From NCBI GenBank assembly GCA_944474755.1, contig OX104115.1:31232043-31296042 (forward strand): 64,000 bases of DNA. The letters run 5' to 3'. This document shows, piece after piece, positions 44,400-56,439 of the stretch. The notes beneath the pieces were generated by a model. The model was given only the letters and a program-made list of their open reading frames with translations. It ran no database searches and was not told the origin of the DNA. How positions within the stretch are numbered: position 1 is the stretch's first letter; the number at the start of each line of letters is the position of its first letter. The stretch is from Limnoperna fortunei (lineage: Eukaryota > Mollusca > Bivalvia > Mytilida > Modiolidae). Position numbers and translations under genes: made by a program.

Positions 44400-44653
44400 T
44401 TCCACCTGATAAACCTAATATAAAACTACATCCTAAAGTTTATATTAAATCGGACGCATACTTTTTGAGTTATTGTCCGGAAACAACTATTTTTTTTTTA
44501 ATTCTGAACGGACTTTGGGGGACTGCGACCTTGAAGTTTGACGGATTTCCCCCAAAATCTTTTTTGAATTATCATCCGGAAACCAACTTGGGAAGGACGA
44601 ACAGACAGACACGAGGACCACTAAATACCCCCGACTTTGTCGAGCGGGGGTAT
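44400..44653. mobile_element. DNA-element fragment with palindromic end
   Basis: Two diverged units (GTTATTGTCCGGAAACAACT and AATTATCATCCGGAAACCAA) are followed by TACCCCCGACTTTGTCGAGC and GGGGGTATA, a hairpin-forming terminus at 44626-44653. The opposite end was not found. Confidence 0.5.
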
Positions 44654-46254
44654 AAATTTTTAAAGTAGATTATAGTTCATTGAAAGATTTACACTGTAAA
44701 CGAAAAATATTGCGTACATTAAAAATAACAATGTTTCGATTTTCGTCTTCGAAATTGAACGCACTGGTCTGCGTACAGGCACGACAATCTGATCGGCAGT
44801 ATTTGGCATCGTTCCTCTCTTTGTTTTTCTGATATCGAAACCCCTAGTGGATCAAGACCTTCCTGCCACTACGTAACGCATTTCGAATTCTTATCGCGCA
44901 GATGAAACAAATCTCCTTCTGGTGGATAAGTATATCACAAACACACTAAAGAATTCCTTTATGATTTTGCATTTATTTATTGGGGTCATTACAATTAATC
45001 CTCCCGCTTAACCTTGTGTCATTTTGTTAAAGTTATATGCTTTTAATCGTCCTATCTTATGCATTGTTTTGTAGCTCACAGTTTAGAAAAAGAATGTATA
45101 TTGCAACTCATGCCGCCACTTTAGAAAAGGTTCTAGCTGACATGCGTATCATGTGCTCATAGCGCAGTTGTTGTATATAATAGTATATCCGATGTATAAT
45201 AATGACCACTTGGTCCATAAGGGTATCACCGTCTCTATAATCAGCAATAAAATTTACATATACGATTTTTAAGCAATATACTCCTTTTAACTTATTTCTT
45301 AAATGTTTGCAATATTTAAGCTATTTTCTGAACAATATTTAGTCAACAATCAACACAAGAAATAGTGTCGTATACTAGAAAACTAGGAACAAGTGGAAAA
45401 CGACGAATAATCATCTTCTCGTTTCATACTACGGGTCAGTATCGTAAACTCAAACCAAGCAAGCTCTATTGAATTCGGCAGGTATTTTCGTTTTACCACT
45501 GACACCACTTTCAAAATGAGCAGACCATAGTGGGTAACGCTATATTTATCTATGAATCAGCTTTACAAAAAATGCTTCAGAAAAAAAAACTGCTACATAA
45601 TTCATATATACTAAACCTTAGCAATGTTATGTTTTAAATATTATTTTGTACAAGAATGTGGTATTTATAGGCTTATATGTTATTTTGTACACAACTAGAA
45701 CATTTCTTCTGTAATGTTACCGCCCTACCCTATTACCGATATTCATTTTCAATGCACATGGGATAGTTGGTAATAAACCTTTGTCGTATTTTATGCTACT
45801 ATACTACCTCTTTTAAGATCCATTCAATCAAGGGATCTTTTAAAGAGCGTTTAAATATGTTAAAATATGTTCATTTATGGTAACTAAGTGTACATAAAAA
45901 TATGTTCTCCTTTATCCATCGTTAGCAACGAAAGTGAATACAAATCGATAATAACGGACACTCACTTTATCGAATGAAACTGAATCGAGTGCGCCGTTTC
46001 GTACAAAGTTGACATGTATTCGAGAAAAATCATTCGATATATGTCGAGTGAGCAGTTGTAAGTATAATATATAGTATATACAAATATAAATGTCTGACAG
46101 TTTCGGTCTCTCTGTAAAAAGAAAACGGAAATTTTAGGCAACACACAGTTAAAGTTTATGGTTTCTAAAATAAATATACAAATCGTCTCCTTTGCAAAAG
46201 CTTTCCCCAAATGTTGTACGATTTTATTTGCAAATTTGAGTGCTAACATAAGTT
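44654..46254. other. Non-coding spacer
   Basis: A weak REP-1 echo (GAGCAGACCATAGTGGGTAA) at about 45515-45540. I see nothing else. Confidence 0.45.
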
Positions 46255-46257
46255 AAC

Positions 46258-46340
46258 GATGTTATCGTTCGTACATCGGGCATTTATCGTTCGTACGATG
46301 TTCGTGCATCGTTCGTACATCGTTAGTATATGGTTAAACG
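46258..46340 (+). repeat. Short TCGTTCGTACATCG array
   Basis: TCGTTCGTAC occurs three times with variants over about 80 bp (ATCGTTCGTACATCGGGCAT, GTGCATCGTTCGTACATCGT). Confidence 0.75.
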
Positions 46341-47128
46341 TAAATCGTTTTTCTATCGTAGAACATATATCATTAAATAATACGTAAAATCGGCCCTAAT
46401 TTATTAATATAGGGATGATTAATATTTGATCACTGTACTACTATAAAAAGGTTAATAACTTTTTATCGTTCAAACCGCAGGGCCATACGGAAAGTTGTAT
46501 TACCCGATACTATCTCAACTCCGGTCTTCTGGACCAGTAAGCTATTTCGTGACTCCTTCCAGCATATGATAGATTGGCTAGTCATACGGACTGTTCATAC
46601 AGGCTAGCGAAACGACTTTTACTTTATTTAATTAAAATTGTTACGAACTGGCGTCTGTATTGGCTTTTTATCGATTATCGGTCAGTCGTATTGGCCCTGG
46701 ACCCTACGGGTCTCGGGACCTATACATCCAACCTAGAATCAATACAAGAGCCAATACATATTCAGCCAGTTAGTAACACTGAAGCACGGTAGGGTTTTCC
46801 TTTATTCTATCGAGAAGTGTATAAGATTTTTACATCATAAAACGAAATAAACCATTATAAATTTGAATAAAGGAATTTGAAAATCAGACTTCTTTTAGTT
46901 TTTACCGGTTCGAGTACACCACGAACAATGTCCCTGCGCATATGTACACAAGTGATAAATACACTTCAAAGACATATACACGACCTGTATTGTATTCGGT
47001 TATTGGTTATTTTAATTAACAAAATTAACAATAATTCTGTAGTTCAGATTTTAAAAAACGACACTCAGAACTGAAATAAAAAAAACTAAAGTATATTATT
47101 GTGCACACGGTCTTTTAATTTCTTTAAT
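46341..47128. other. Non-coding spacer
   Basis: I see no supported feature. Confidence 0.45.
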
Positions 47129-47138
47129 AAATATTTAG

Positions 47139-47401
47139 GGGGACTCGGTGGCCGAGTGGTTAAGGTAGTTCGTCTACAATTAATCACGTGGTCTGTCAAC
47201 ACTGAGATTGCGGGTTCGCACTGCAGGCAGGGTGTACTCGACTCCAATCTTAATTGACAAGGATTGCCAGTTTTCGTACCGCAGGTCGGGGGTTCTCTCC
47301 GGATAATCCTGCTTCCTCCCCCAATAAAACTGGACGCCATGAAAAAGCTGAAAAATTGCTGAAAGTGGCGTTAAAACACCATTCAAACAAACAAAAAAAA
47401 A
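47139..47401 (+). mobile_element. tRNA-derived SINE, complete with target duplication
   Basis: Starts GGGGACTCGGTGGCCGAGTG with A box at 47149-47159. The B box region GCGGGTTCGCACTGCAGG has lost a few bases. The body and tail (ATTGCTGAAAGTGGCGTTAA, then AAACAAACA and poly-A) are complete. AAATATTTAG at 47129-47138 and 47402-47411 is an exact 10-bp target duplication, so this copy is probably young. Confidence 0.95.
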
Positions 47402-47571
47402 AAATATTTAGCGTGTGTTAATATATGAAAACTTACACCTTTCAAATATATTAAAGGTTTGTTTTTAATAAATCAATAGTCCAAGTGTGGTAATGAAATC
47501 GCATAAATAATGTGTTAGAATTCAAACTAAACGATGTGATATCCAATTATTACTGAAATAGATAGACACGT

Positions 47572-47840
47572 TTGATCGGATGTTTGCTTTACGTCCAGCG
47601 AGTAGTATTTCAGCGATATTCAGGACAAGACTAAGTAAACAAACAATTAATCAACGGAAAAAGGGGGTGAGGTGGGCCACAAGTAACACAATTTAGACTG
47701 CCACTGTGTAGGGGTGGAGAATTTAGCCTTTTGTAGCAGCTACAATGAGCCTACTCTTTTTTTCAAATCTGCAAAAGGGGCTTTATCGTGCTAGGGGAGT
47801 GGCAATCTTCAAACACGTTACCCACTACGGTCAGCGGTTT
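47572..47840 (-). mobile_element. REP-1 copy
   Basis: GATGTTTGCTTTACGTCCAG, TTTCAGCGATATTCAGGACA, GCAGCTACAATGAGCCTACT and ACGTTACCCACTACGGTCAG. Confidence 0.75.
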
Positions 47841-48957
47841 TCTTATTAAACTATACCGATGGGCTAGTAATTCTAAAGTCGCTGTGTAGTTCAATTCTCT
47901 TCCTTATTATGTTTCGTTCTTGACAGAATACTGTACGAATAAAAGCAAACGGCGCACTCGATTCAGTTGCATGCTATATATATTATAAAGATCGTCGGGT
48001 ATTACCGGGGCATTTCTTAGTAATAATTTTAATGATCTCCATTGCTTGTCAAAGTTGACAATAAGAAAAGTACACCTTTACAATTAGTGTTTTGTGTGTA
48101 CAAAGTTCATAATTTACAACGGGGGGGGGGCAGGTATTTTAGAAGACAGTACCCATTCATCCATAACTATAAATGTATTTATTACATTATTATATTACAC
48201 AATATCAACCCATGTTCTGCATGGTCGCGGAAAAACACCGGATCGTGTCGCAAAATGTATTATACACATTATCTTTGTTCAGCGAGGCGGCGAGGCAAGA
48301 TTACCTGTAACCTGATTAACAACATGTATCATTCTTTTTAATTGTACATGTAAACTTTTATAGTCGTAACTAAATTACAAGATCCATTTAAACGACAGTA
48401 GATGCAGCTTACAAAACAAACATTATTTTAGGGTTTTTTTTATATTTAATATTGAAAGACAGAAAAATATAACGACTAAAATGTCAAAATTTAATGTATG
48501 TATCCGTACTAAATAAAATACTAACATTTTCCGCCATAATTAAATTAATTGGCGATTTTATTATATGTATTTTTTTTTTAAACTTTGTCCGTGTTTTAAG
48601 AAAACATTATTGTACAAATGTTTCCAATTCAATCGTTGTTATGGCTTTAATGCGGGTTTTAATACGGGTTTTAATTTCACCAGATGTGTAAGTAAACCAT
48701 TGATAATTTCAGTGTAATAATTATAAATAAGGACTGAACAAATGCTAACATTTTCAGCAGTCTTCATTTTTTAGAAACAGATTTATTTAAACATACATTT
48801 ATCTTTAACATTACTATTTAAATAACATTTGTTATCGTAATTGTGCGAACGTACAATTTCCAAATAGAGATATTTTTTGTTTAATTCCGAAAATTTTCAT
48901 AAAACAAGTGAAAAAAATATATTAATCGACGGCAGTTAATAAATTAACAATAATAAT
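47841..48957. other. Non-coding spacer
   Basis: A short poly-G tract lies at 48121-48130. ORFs here have no supporting pattern. Confidence 0.45.
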
Positions 48958-49340
48958 TACCAGGCGTATTTTGTCTCATACAACGGAGAAAATGTCTGTG
49001 ACAGACATTTTTTGACTGATACAACGGTAACGCCGTTGTAACAGACGATTTTCGACTGAGTGAACGGAAAAAATGACTGCGACAGACATTTTTTGACTGA
49101 TACAACGGATACGCCGTTGTAACAGACATAAAATGACTGCGCCAACGGGAAAAATGTCTGTGACGGACAAAATATGTCAGTGACAGGCATAAAATGACTG
49201 CCACAGTAAAAATTATTGTCTGACACAACGTTTGCAGTCTTTTACAGACATTTTTGCAGTCATTTGCAGTCAATCTCAGTCAGTGACAGACGAAAAACGA
49301 CTGCAACTGGTATTTACAGTCATTTTTTTAGCCAGTAGTG
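48958..49340. mobile_element. CACTA-like transposon terminus, right-hand half
   Basis: Ends GCCAGTAGTG at 49340, the inverse of CACTACTGGC at 54398. It is made of crowded short words in both directions (GACTG, CAGTC, ACAGAC, CAACGG), as expected for subterminal transposase sites. CTA follows at 49341-49343, the 3-bp target duplication partner of 54395-54397. Confidence 0.75.
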
Positions 49341-51555
49341 CTATAGCCCTCACAAGCTGTCTTTGTAAAACCATGGAAAGGATGGTCAACGATCGCCTTG
49401 TCTGGTTTTTAGAATCGAACAACCTAATCTCAAATAACCAATGTGGATTCAGACAAGGGCGTAGTACCCTAGATCATCTTGTACGTTTCGAAACGTATAT
49501 TCGAAACGCCTTTGCCAAAAATGAACATGTTGTGTCTATCTTTTTCGATTTAGAAAAAGCATATGACACATGGAAATATGGTATTTTAAAAGATCTTTTT
49601 GATATACGGTTGAAAGGTAGACTTCCTACCTTTATTTCAAACTTTTTATCTGACAGAGAATTTAAAGTAAATTCTACTTTTGAACAGGAAATGGGTGTTC
49701 CCCAGGGAAACATCCTTTCTGTCACTTTATTTAGTATCAAAATTAATAGCCTTGCTCAAGTTTTAAAAGATAATATTGGTGGTTCTCTATATGCTGACGA
49801 ATTCCTCATATGTTACCGAGGAAAAAACATTAATAATATTGAACGTCAACTGCAGTAATTTTTAAATAGAATAGAGAAATGGGCAATGGAGAATGGTTTT
49901 AAATTCTCCACTGCAAAAACCGTGGAGATGCATTTTTGTAACAAGCGAAAGATGCATCTTGATCCAGAATTAAAATTACATAACAATCCTATAAAAAATT
50001 TTCTTTTCTTGGTCTCATATTTGATTCAAGGCTAACCTTTCAACCCCATATAAAAATGTTGAAAATAAATGCATTAAAGCATTAGATATTTTAAAAGTCG
50101 TATCCAACACCGATTGGGGTGCTGAGTGCGATGTTTTACTTAATCTATATAGATCGCTGGTTCGATCTAAATTGGATTACGGTTGCTTTATTTATGGTTT
50201 TGCTCGCAAGTCATGTCAAAATCCTTGATTCTATACACCATCAAGGATTGCGACTATGCCTTGGAGCTTTCAGAACCACATCTGTTGAAAGTTTATATGT
50301 AGAAGCATGCGAGCCTTCTTTGTATCAATGAAGAATAAAGCTCGCTTTGCAATATGCAAATAAATTAAAGGCATATCCTGGCAACCCCGCCCACGACTGT
50401 GTTTTCAAACCTCAATATCAAAACATTTTCGAAAAACATCCAAACAAAATTCAACCTTTTGGCGTCCGAATTAAATCTCATTTGGAAAATTCAAATATAA
50501 ATTCAGATGAAATTGCGGCAATTGAAATTCCTCATAATCCCCCTTGGTTAAACCCCAAACTGGTATTTATTTATAATCTAAGAAAACATAAAAAGTCCGA
50601 CACAAACCCTTTAATAATGCAACAACATTTTGCAGAAATTAAATCTTGTTACCCTGATTATAATACTATTTATACAGACGGGTCAAAAGACGATGATAAA
50701 GTTGCCCCAGCCGCTGTCATCGGAGAGCGTGTTGAAACCGGTCGTCCCCCGTCTGCCTCATCTGTATTTACAGCGGAGACGCAAGGTATTCGTCTTGCGA
50801 TGAAAATAGTTGCTTCGTCAGAAGAATGCAAATTTATTATTTGCACTGATTCCCTGTCTTGTCTACTTGCTATTGAAAATTTCAAATTTAAAAATCCTTT
50901 CATTTCAAAAATTATTCAAATCTACAAATCTCTTGTTGCTTTAGGAAAAGAGGTTATCTTCGTCTGAATTCCCAGTCATGGTGGAATCCGGGGAAACACA
51001 GTCGTGGATCAGGAGGCTAAAATGCCGTAAAAATGATGTAATTAACTTAATATTCCTTTTACTGATTTTAAACCGTTGATTTTTAAATATATTTCTAGTT
51101 TGTGGCAGAGTGGATAAGATCTCCAAGTTCATAACAAACTTCATGAGATCCAGCCACTACTGCACACAAATAATTTTAAAATTTTTAGAGGTCGCAGAGT
51201 CCAGGTTAAGCATGTCTTGATGGACTGTGTGGACGTGGCCCACACTCGGGAACGTTTCTATAGTGTAGATACGCATTTTAATTTATATAAAACAGTCGCA
51301 GGCGACACAATTTTAAAGTTTTTAAAGAAATTAATTTATTTAATAGAATTTAATTCACTATAAGTGTGATGCTTCATATCTTATTGTTTTAAGTACCATT
51401 TTTATCTGTATAAATTCTCATATTATTGTATGAGATTACGTTTTAGTATAAAGGGAGGCATGACATAGTAATAATTTAAAAACTATAATGTTCACGTCCT
51501 GAATATAGCTGAAATATTGCTTGCTGGACGTTAAACAACAATCAATCAATCAATT
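49341..51555 (+). pseudogene. LINE C: 3' half of an RNase H-bearing LINE (I/Nimb-like), broken
   Basis: Starts inside the reverse-transcriptase domain (TSCLCKTMERMVNDRLVWFL) and reads FFDLEKAYDT (box A) and MGVPQGNIL (box B). The catalytic box is YADEFLICY, so the second Asp is Glu and activity is unlikely. An RNase H domain follows at 50660-51020: YTDGSKDD, AETQGIRLAM, TDSLSCLLAI and PSHGGIRGN. A TGA at about 50965 stands where the family has Trp before IPSH. Several other stops and shifts are present (49857, 49980-50120, 50330). The region after RNase H (DCVDVAHTRERFYSVDTHF) and the 3' UTR run to a tail CCTGAATATAGCTGAAATAT...GGACGTTAAAC plus ATCA repeats at 51498-51555. Confidence 0.85.
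51498..51555 (+). repeat. LINE C 3' tail shared with SINEs
   Basis: CCTGAATATAGCTGAAATAT, TGCTTGCTGGACGTTAAACA and three to four ATCA units. Nearly the same tail ends REP-1 and the inserts at 9222, 13727 and 60992, and a related one ends the tRNA-SINEs. Confidence 0.8.
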
Positions 51556-52784
51556 TAATTATATGCATATATAGGCAAATATAGGTATAAAGGTAGTAAA
51601 TGTGTACCAGTAACAGGTTACCAGATTGTGTGTCCTACACGAGATACAACAGTGAATACTATAATATTAGTATGTACTAAGTTAGTATACAGAAGTGTAA
51701 CAGGTGTATATATAATCTGTACTGCTTAAGAACTTAAAACATGAACATATTGTATTTTTACAGTCCATTATGTTTTTGAACGAATTGTTTTTACTGTTAA
51801 ATGACACTTGAATGCACAGCTAATTTACGTATCTTGTTACACTTGTCAACCGTCATACTTTATTTAACCATATTTTATTCAGAATAATAAACGAAAAGGA
51901 TTGGATAGCAAACCACAAGCCTATTCAATAATGTGCTGAAGCTCAGCCTCCTTCGTCCTCTGCGGTTTTTTTGGGGTGCAGCTAAAGGAGAAATGTTTTA
52001 AGCTCACTCGACATTAATTCAATCGGGTTATGATTAGGCGACTCTTGAAGAAAACGTATGTTAGCAACTTGTTTAAATACATGTACCAGATTTACAGTAA
52101 TAAATGCATTACATGTAACTAATTATTGTTCATGTTCAGTAAACCATGACCAACACATACATTAACCTGTATGCAAAATTCTGCAGGTTTTCTTTAGTAT
52201 CAGTTTTTAGATCAAGTAAATAGTATTTATCTTTGTTTGCACTGATACATGACTGTGTAATATCTAGTTGATAGCAGATTTGCGTTTTTACTTCCATGTT
52301 CGCCTTGTTACTCTTGCTGAAATAAAAGTAGTAATTAACTGGGGGCCAAACATTCCACCATTTTATTCCCCTGCTTTGCATGAACTCCTGAGAGTCTTGA
52401 CCTGGAAAAGAAAAGTAATTAAAGTCTAATTCGTCACAAAATGTCATAAGTTGTACATTGTTTGAGCAACACACCAAAAAAGTAGGTTTAACATTTACAT
52501 TAACTAACAAATGGTTCTTAAAAAATTATTCTTTGCCGAACAATATGCATGTACATGTAAAATTACATACGTCCATGTATGCTTGGGGTCCAAAAATCGG
52601 TTTTTGGAACAATATTTTGCAGTGATGAACGGCAAGGCTACTTCCTTCAGGAAGTGTTCAACATAAAATTTAGGAGTCCATTATGCCACTAAAATTAGAA
52701 TCGGCGTACTGTTGCACCTCGTCTGCTTATTTCTGCCCATATGTGCCCTTTAAGCGGGTGCTGAGGTCTTGACAATTGCGGTGT
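51556..52784. other. Spacer with one unexplained minus-strand ORF
   Basis: A minus-strand frame of 124 codons (52510 to 52136) contains SFPGQDSQEFMQSRG and QICYQLDITQSCISANKDKY. Good acceptor-like runs (TTTTCTTTTCCAG and TTTTATTTCAG) sit inside it, so any real coding part would be shorter. I do not recognise it and would not call it a gene. Confidence 0.3.
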
Positions 52785-54397
52785 AAGTTTGTCTTCTTGT
52801 CCATACACAAATAATTTGTTTTTTTTTAAGCTGAACGGTAGTCTAGATCATCTAGACACTACTATCTGGGGCGATCCCATGGATACACTACCCCCAGATA
52901 CTGGATCTAAAAGTAGATCCCCCGGCAGAAACCGGCGGAATAGTCCCAAAAAACTGTCAACTATTCCCCTATTCGCAGACCATAATGGGTACAATAATAC
53001 AATGGAATTGTCGAGGACTTAAAATTAATTTTCTTGAAATTACTTTATTAGTTCAAGCCTTTCGTCCTGTTACATTTTGCCTCCAAGAATCCCCCCTAAA
53101 ACGAAGTAATAACATATCTTTAAAAAAACTACTCTATATACAGCACATAGACGAGAATGATAGAGCTGCTGGCGACTCTACTATTCTTGTAAATGATTAA
53201 GTTTTACATAGCCCTGTAGAACTCAACACTGATCTTCAGGCGGTTGCTGCAATAATATCCTTAGCTAAAACAATTACTTTATGTTCTGTGTATATCATTC
53301 CGAATTTTTCATTAAATTTAAATCAGTTGAAACATCTTACTGATCAGCTTCCGGTCCCTTATATATTACTTGGGGACTTCGACGGACACAATCCTTTATG
53401 GGGCAGTAACACAATAAACGATAAAGGTAAAATTATTGAAAACTTAATGAATCAGGAAGATCTGTGCATATTTAATAATGGAACTAATACATATTTGCAT
53501 CCTGGGAATGGATCAGATTCGGCTATTGATCTTACGATAGCAGATTATTCTCTTTTGCCCGATTTCTCATGGAAAGTCCATGACAATCTCTGTGGCAGTG
53601 ATCACTTTCCCATTATCTTGGAATCTTTACACTCTTCAAACACCGAACGAGTCGCTCGGTATAAATTATGGTAAGGCAAATTTGCCACTCTTTGAACAAC
53701 TCTGTATAGAGTGACTTAATTCGGATGCTTTTGAAGCTGTTTCTGATCAAATTTTAAAATTCAATGAAACACTTATTTCAATTGCTGATGAAACAATTCC
53801 TAAGACCTCGACAAATCCAAAACATCCTAGTAAACCATGGTTTGATGACAGCTGTCAGGAGGTTATTAAAGACCGGAAAAAAGCCGAGCGAAGCTTTAAT
53901 AAACACCCAACTCAAAATAATCTTACCCATTTCCGAATTTTTTTAGCGAAAGCTCGCAGGGTAACGAAACAAAGACGACGCACCTCTTCTAAACTAAATA
54001 ACCATACCCCCATGAATAAAATTTGGAACACGATTCGTAAAATTAATGGCAAAAACAGTTAAGCAAATGTACATCATTTAAAGGATGGACAAGACTTGTT
54101 AACATCAAAGTCAGATATATCTAACAAATTGGCCGAAACATTTGAAAAACACAATACACCTTTTTTGGAAGAGCTAAAAACTTCTTTGAACAAATCTCAC
54201 GATACAGCATGTGGTCCAGATGACATCCATTATCGACTTCTCAAACAATTGCCACAATCTTCTCTCCAATGCCTTTTGAATCTTCTTAACAACATTTGGG
54301 AAACGGGTGACTTGCCATCTATTTGGAAAATGGCCACTGTTGTGCCTATTCCAAAAGCAGGAAAAAGATTACACAGATGCGTCCAACTATCGGCCTA
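52785..54397 (+). pseudogene. LINE A: 5' half of ORF2 of the same RNase H LINE family
   Basis: A likely ORF1 end (SKSRSPGRNRRNSPKKLS) overlaps the ORF2 start at ATG 52985 (MGTIIQWNCRGLKINF). The AP endonuclease domain follows: FCLQES, ILLGDFDGHNPLWGS, AIDLTIAD and GSDHFPIILES (catalytic GDF and SDH boxes, with Asp for the usual Asn after GDF). The next segment leads to the start of the reverse transcriptase (ACGPDDIHYRLLKQLP, ETGDLPSIWKMATVVPIPK). Stops at about 53198, 53672, 53947 and 54062 break the frame. The copy ends at TCGGCCTA, exactly where the CACTA-like element starts; the missing continuation matches LINE C from its first base. Confidence 0.85.
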
Positions 54398-54669
54398 CAC
54401 TACTGGCTAAAAAAATGACTGTAAATACCAGTTGCAGTCGTTTTTCGTCTGTCACTGACTGAGATTGACTGCAAATGACTGCAAAAATGTCTGTAAAAGA
54501 CTGCAAACGTTGTGTCAGACAATATTTTTTACTGTGACAGTCATTTTATGCCTGTCACGGACATATTTTGTCCGTCACAGACATTTTTTCCGTTGGCGCA
54601 GTCATTTTATGTCTGTTACAACGGCGTATCCGTTGTATCAGTCAAAAAATGCCTGTCGCAGTAATTTTC
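54398..54669. mobile_element. CACTA-like transposon terminus, left-hand half
   Basis: Begins CACTACTGGCTAAAAAAATG and is the inverse of 49340 back to about 49069, with only scattered differences. CTA (54395-54397) precedes it. The piece breaks off at about 54669 and runs straight into LINE B. Confidence 0.75.
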
Positions 54670-56397
54670 TACTCTTTATACAGTACATATGTAGGAGAGA
54701 ATGATAAAGCTGCTGGCGGCTCTACCATTCTTGTAAACGCTCAAGTTCTACATAGCCCTGTAGATCTCAACACTGATCCTCAGGCGGTTGCTGTTAGAAT
54801 ATCTTTAGACAAAACAATTACTTTATGCTCTGTGTATATCCCTCCGAATTCTTCATTAAATTTAAATCAGTTGAAAAATCTTACTGATCAGCTTCCGGCC
54901 CCTTATATATTACTTGGGGACTTTAACGGACACATCCCTTAATGGGCAGTAACACAATAAACTATTGAAGTCATAATGAATCAGGAAGATATGTGTATTT
55001 TAAATGATGGATCCAATACATATTTACATCCTGCATATCCTTCTTTGTTGCCCGATTTCTCATGGAAAGTCCATGACGATCTCTGTGGCAGTGATCACTT
55101 TTCCATTATCTTAGAATCTTTACACTCTTCAAACACAGAACGAGTCGCTCGGTATAAATTTGGCAAGGCAAATTCGCTCTATTTGAACAACTCTGTATAG
55201 AGCGACTTAACTCGGATACTTTTGCAACTATTTCTGATCCAATTTTAAAATTCAATGAAACATTTATTTCAATTGCTGACGAAACTATTCCTACGACCTC
55301 TACAAATCCAAAACATCCTAGTAAACCATGGTTCGATGACAGCTGTGGGGACGCTATTAAGGACCGGAAAAAGACCGAACGACGCTTTAATAAACACCCA
55401 ACTCAAAATAATCTTAACCAGTTCCGAATTTTTCGAGCGAAAACTCGCAGGGTAACGAAACAAAGACGACGCACCTCTTGGCGTAACTTTGTTTCTAAAT
55501 TAAATAACCATACCCATATGAATAAAATTTGGAACATGATTCGTAAAGTTAAAGGTAAAAACAGTAAAGCAAATGTCCATCATTTGAAGGATGGACAAGA
55601 CTTGTTAACATCAGAGTCAGACATATCAAATAAATTGGCCGAAACATTTGCAACACACTCCTCTGCTGAAATTTATCATTCCAATTTTCAGCGGATCAAA
55701 ATTCAAAAAGAAAAATCAAAACTTAATTTTCATCAACAAATTTAGAAGATTATAATAAACCTTTTTTTTTGGAAGAGCTAAAAAATTCATTGAACAAATC
55801 TCACGATACAGCATCTGGTCCAGATGACATCCATTATCAACTTCTCAAACATCTTCCACAATCTTCTCTCCAATGTCTTCTGAATCTTCTTAACAACATT
55901 TGGGAAACGGGTGACTTACCATCTATTTGGAAAATGGCAACTGTTGTGCCTATTCCGAAACCAGGAAAAGATCACTCGGAAGCGTCCAACTACCGGCCTA
56001 TAGCCCTCACAAGCTGTCTTTGTAAAACCATGGAAAGGATGATCAATGATCGCCTTGTCTGGATTTTAGAATCGAACAACCTTCTGTCCAATATCCAATG
56101 TGGATTTAGATATGGGCGAAGTACCCTAGATCATCTGGTGCGTTTCGAAACATACATAAGAAACGCATTTGCCAAAAATGAACATGTTGTGTCGATCTTT
56201 TTCGATCTTGAAAAAGCTTACGACACAACTGGGAAGTATGGCATTTTAAAAGATCTTTTTGATATGGGGTTGAAAGGTAGACTTCCTACCTACATTTCTA
56301 ATTTTTTGTCTGATAGAGAATTTAAAGTTCGTGTAAATTCAACTATGTCTAACCCTTTTGAACAAGAAATGGGTGTTCCTCAAGGTAATTTTCACAA
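54670..56397 (+). pseudogene. LINE B: internal part of the RNase H LINE, both ends lost
   Basis: Close relative of LINE A from its position 53130 on: AAGGSTILVNAQVLHSP, ISLDKTITLCSVYIPPNSSL, ILLGDFNGH (intact GDFN box) and GSDHFSIILES. It then continues through the reverse transcriptase start (PKPGKDHSEASNYRPIALTS, without the CACTA insertion) to FFDLEKAYDTTGKYG and MGVPQGN, and stops before the catalytic YxDD box. Shifts and stops occur at about 54940, 55198, 55455 and 55744. After 56397 the sequence switches to repeat R2. Because it carries the uninterrupted target GGCCTATAGCC, it is the reference for the insertion seen in A and C. Confidence 0.85.
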
Positions 56398-56439
56398 TCC
56401 TGCAAATGGTAAAAAAATCAATATAAACCCTAAACAACT

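Noticed and set aside
46574..46792. 72-codon ORF
   Set aside because: No true ATG start at its first residue, no splice sites, no motif.
47086..47386. Overlapping minus-strand ORFs
   Set aside because: They are antisense to a complete tRNA-SINE.
48944..49273. ORFs of about 100 codons in the GACTG/CAGTC-rich block
   Set aside because: The repeated peptide pattern (RHRHF, YQSKNVC) is translated subterminal repeat of the CACTA-like element.
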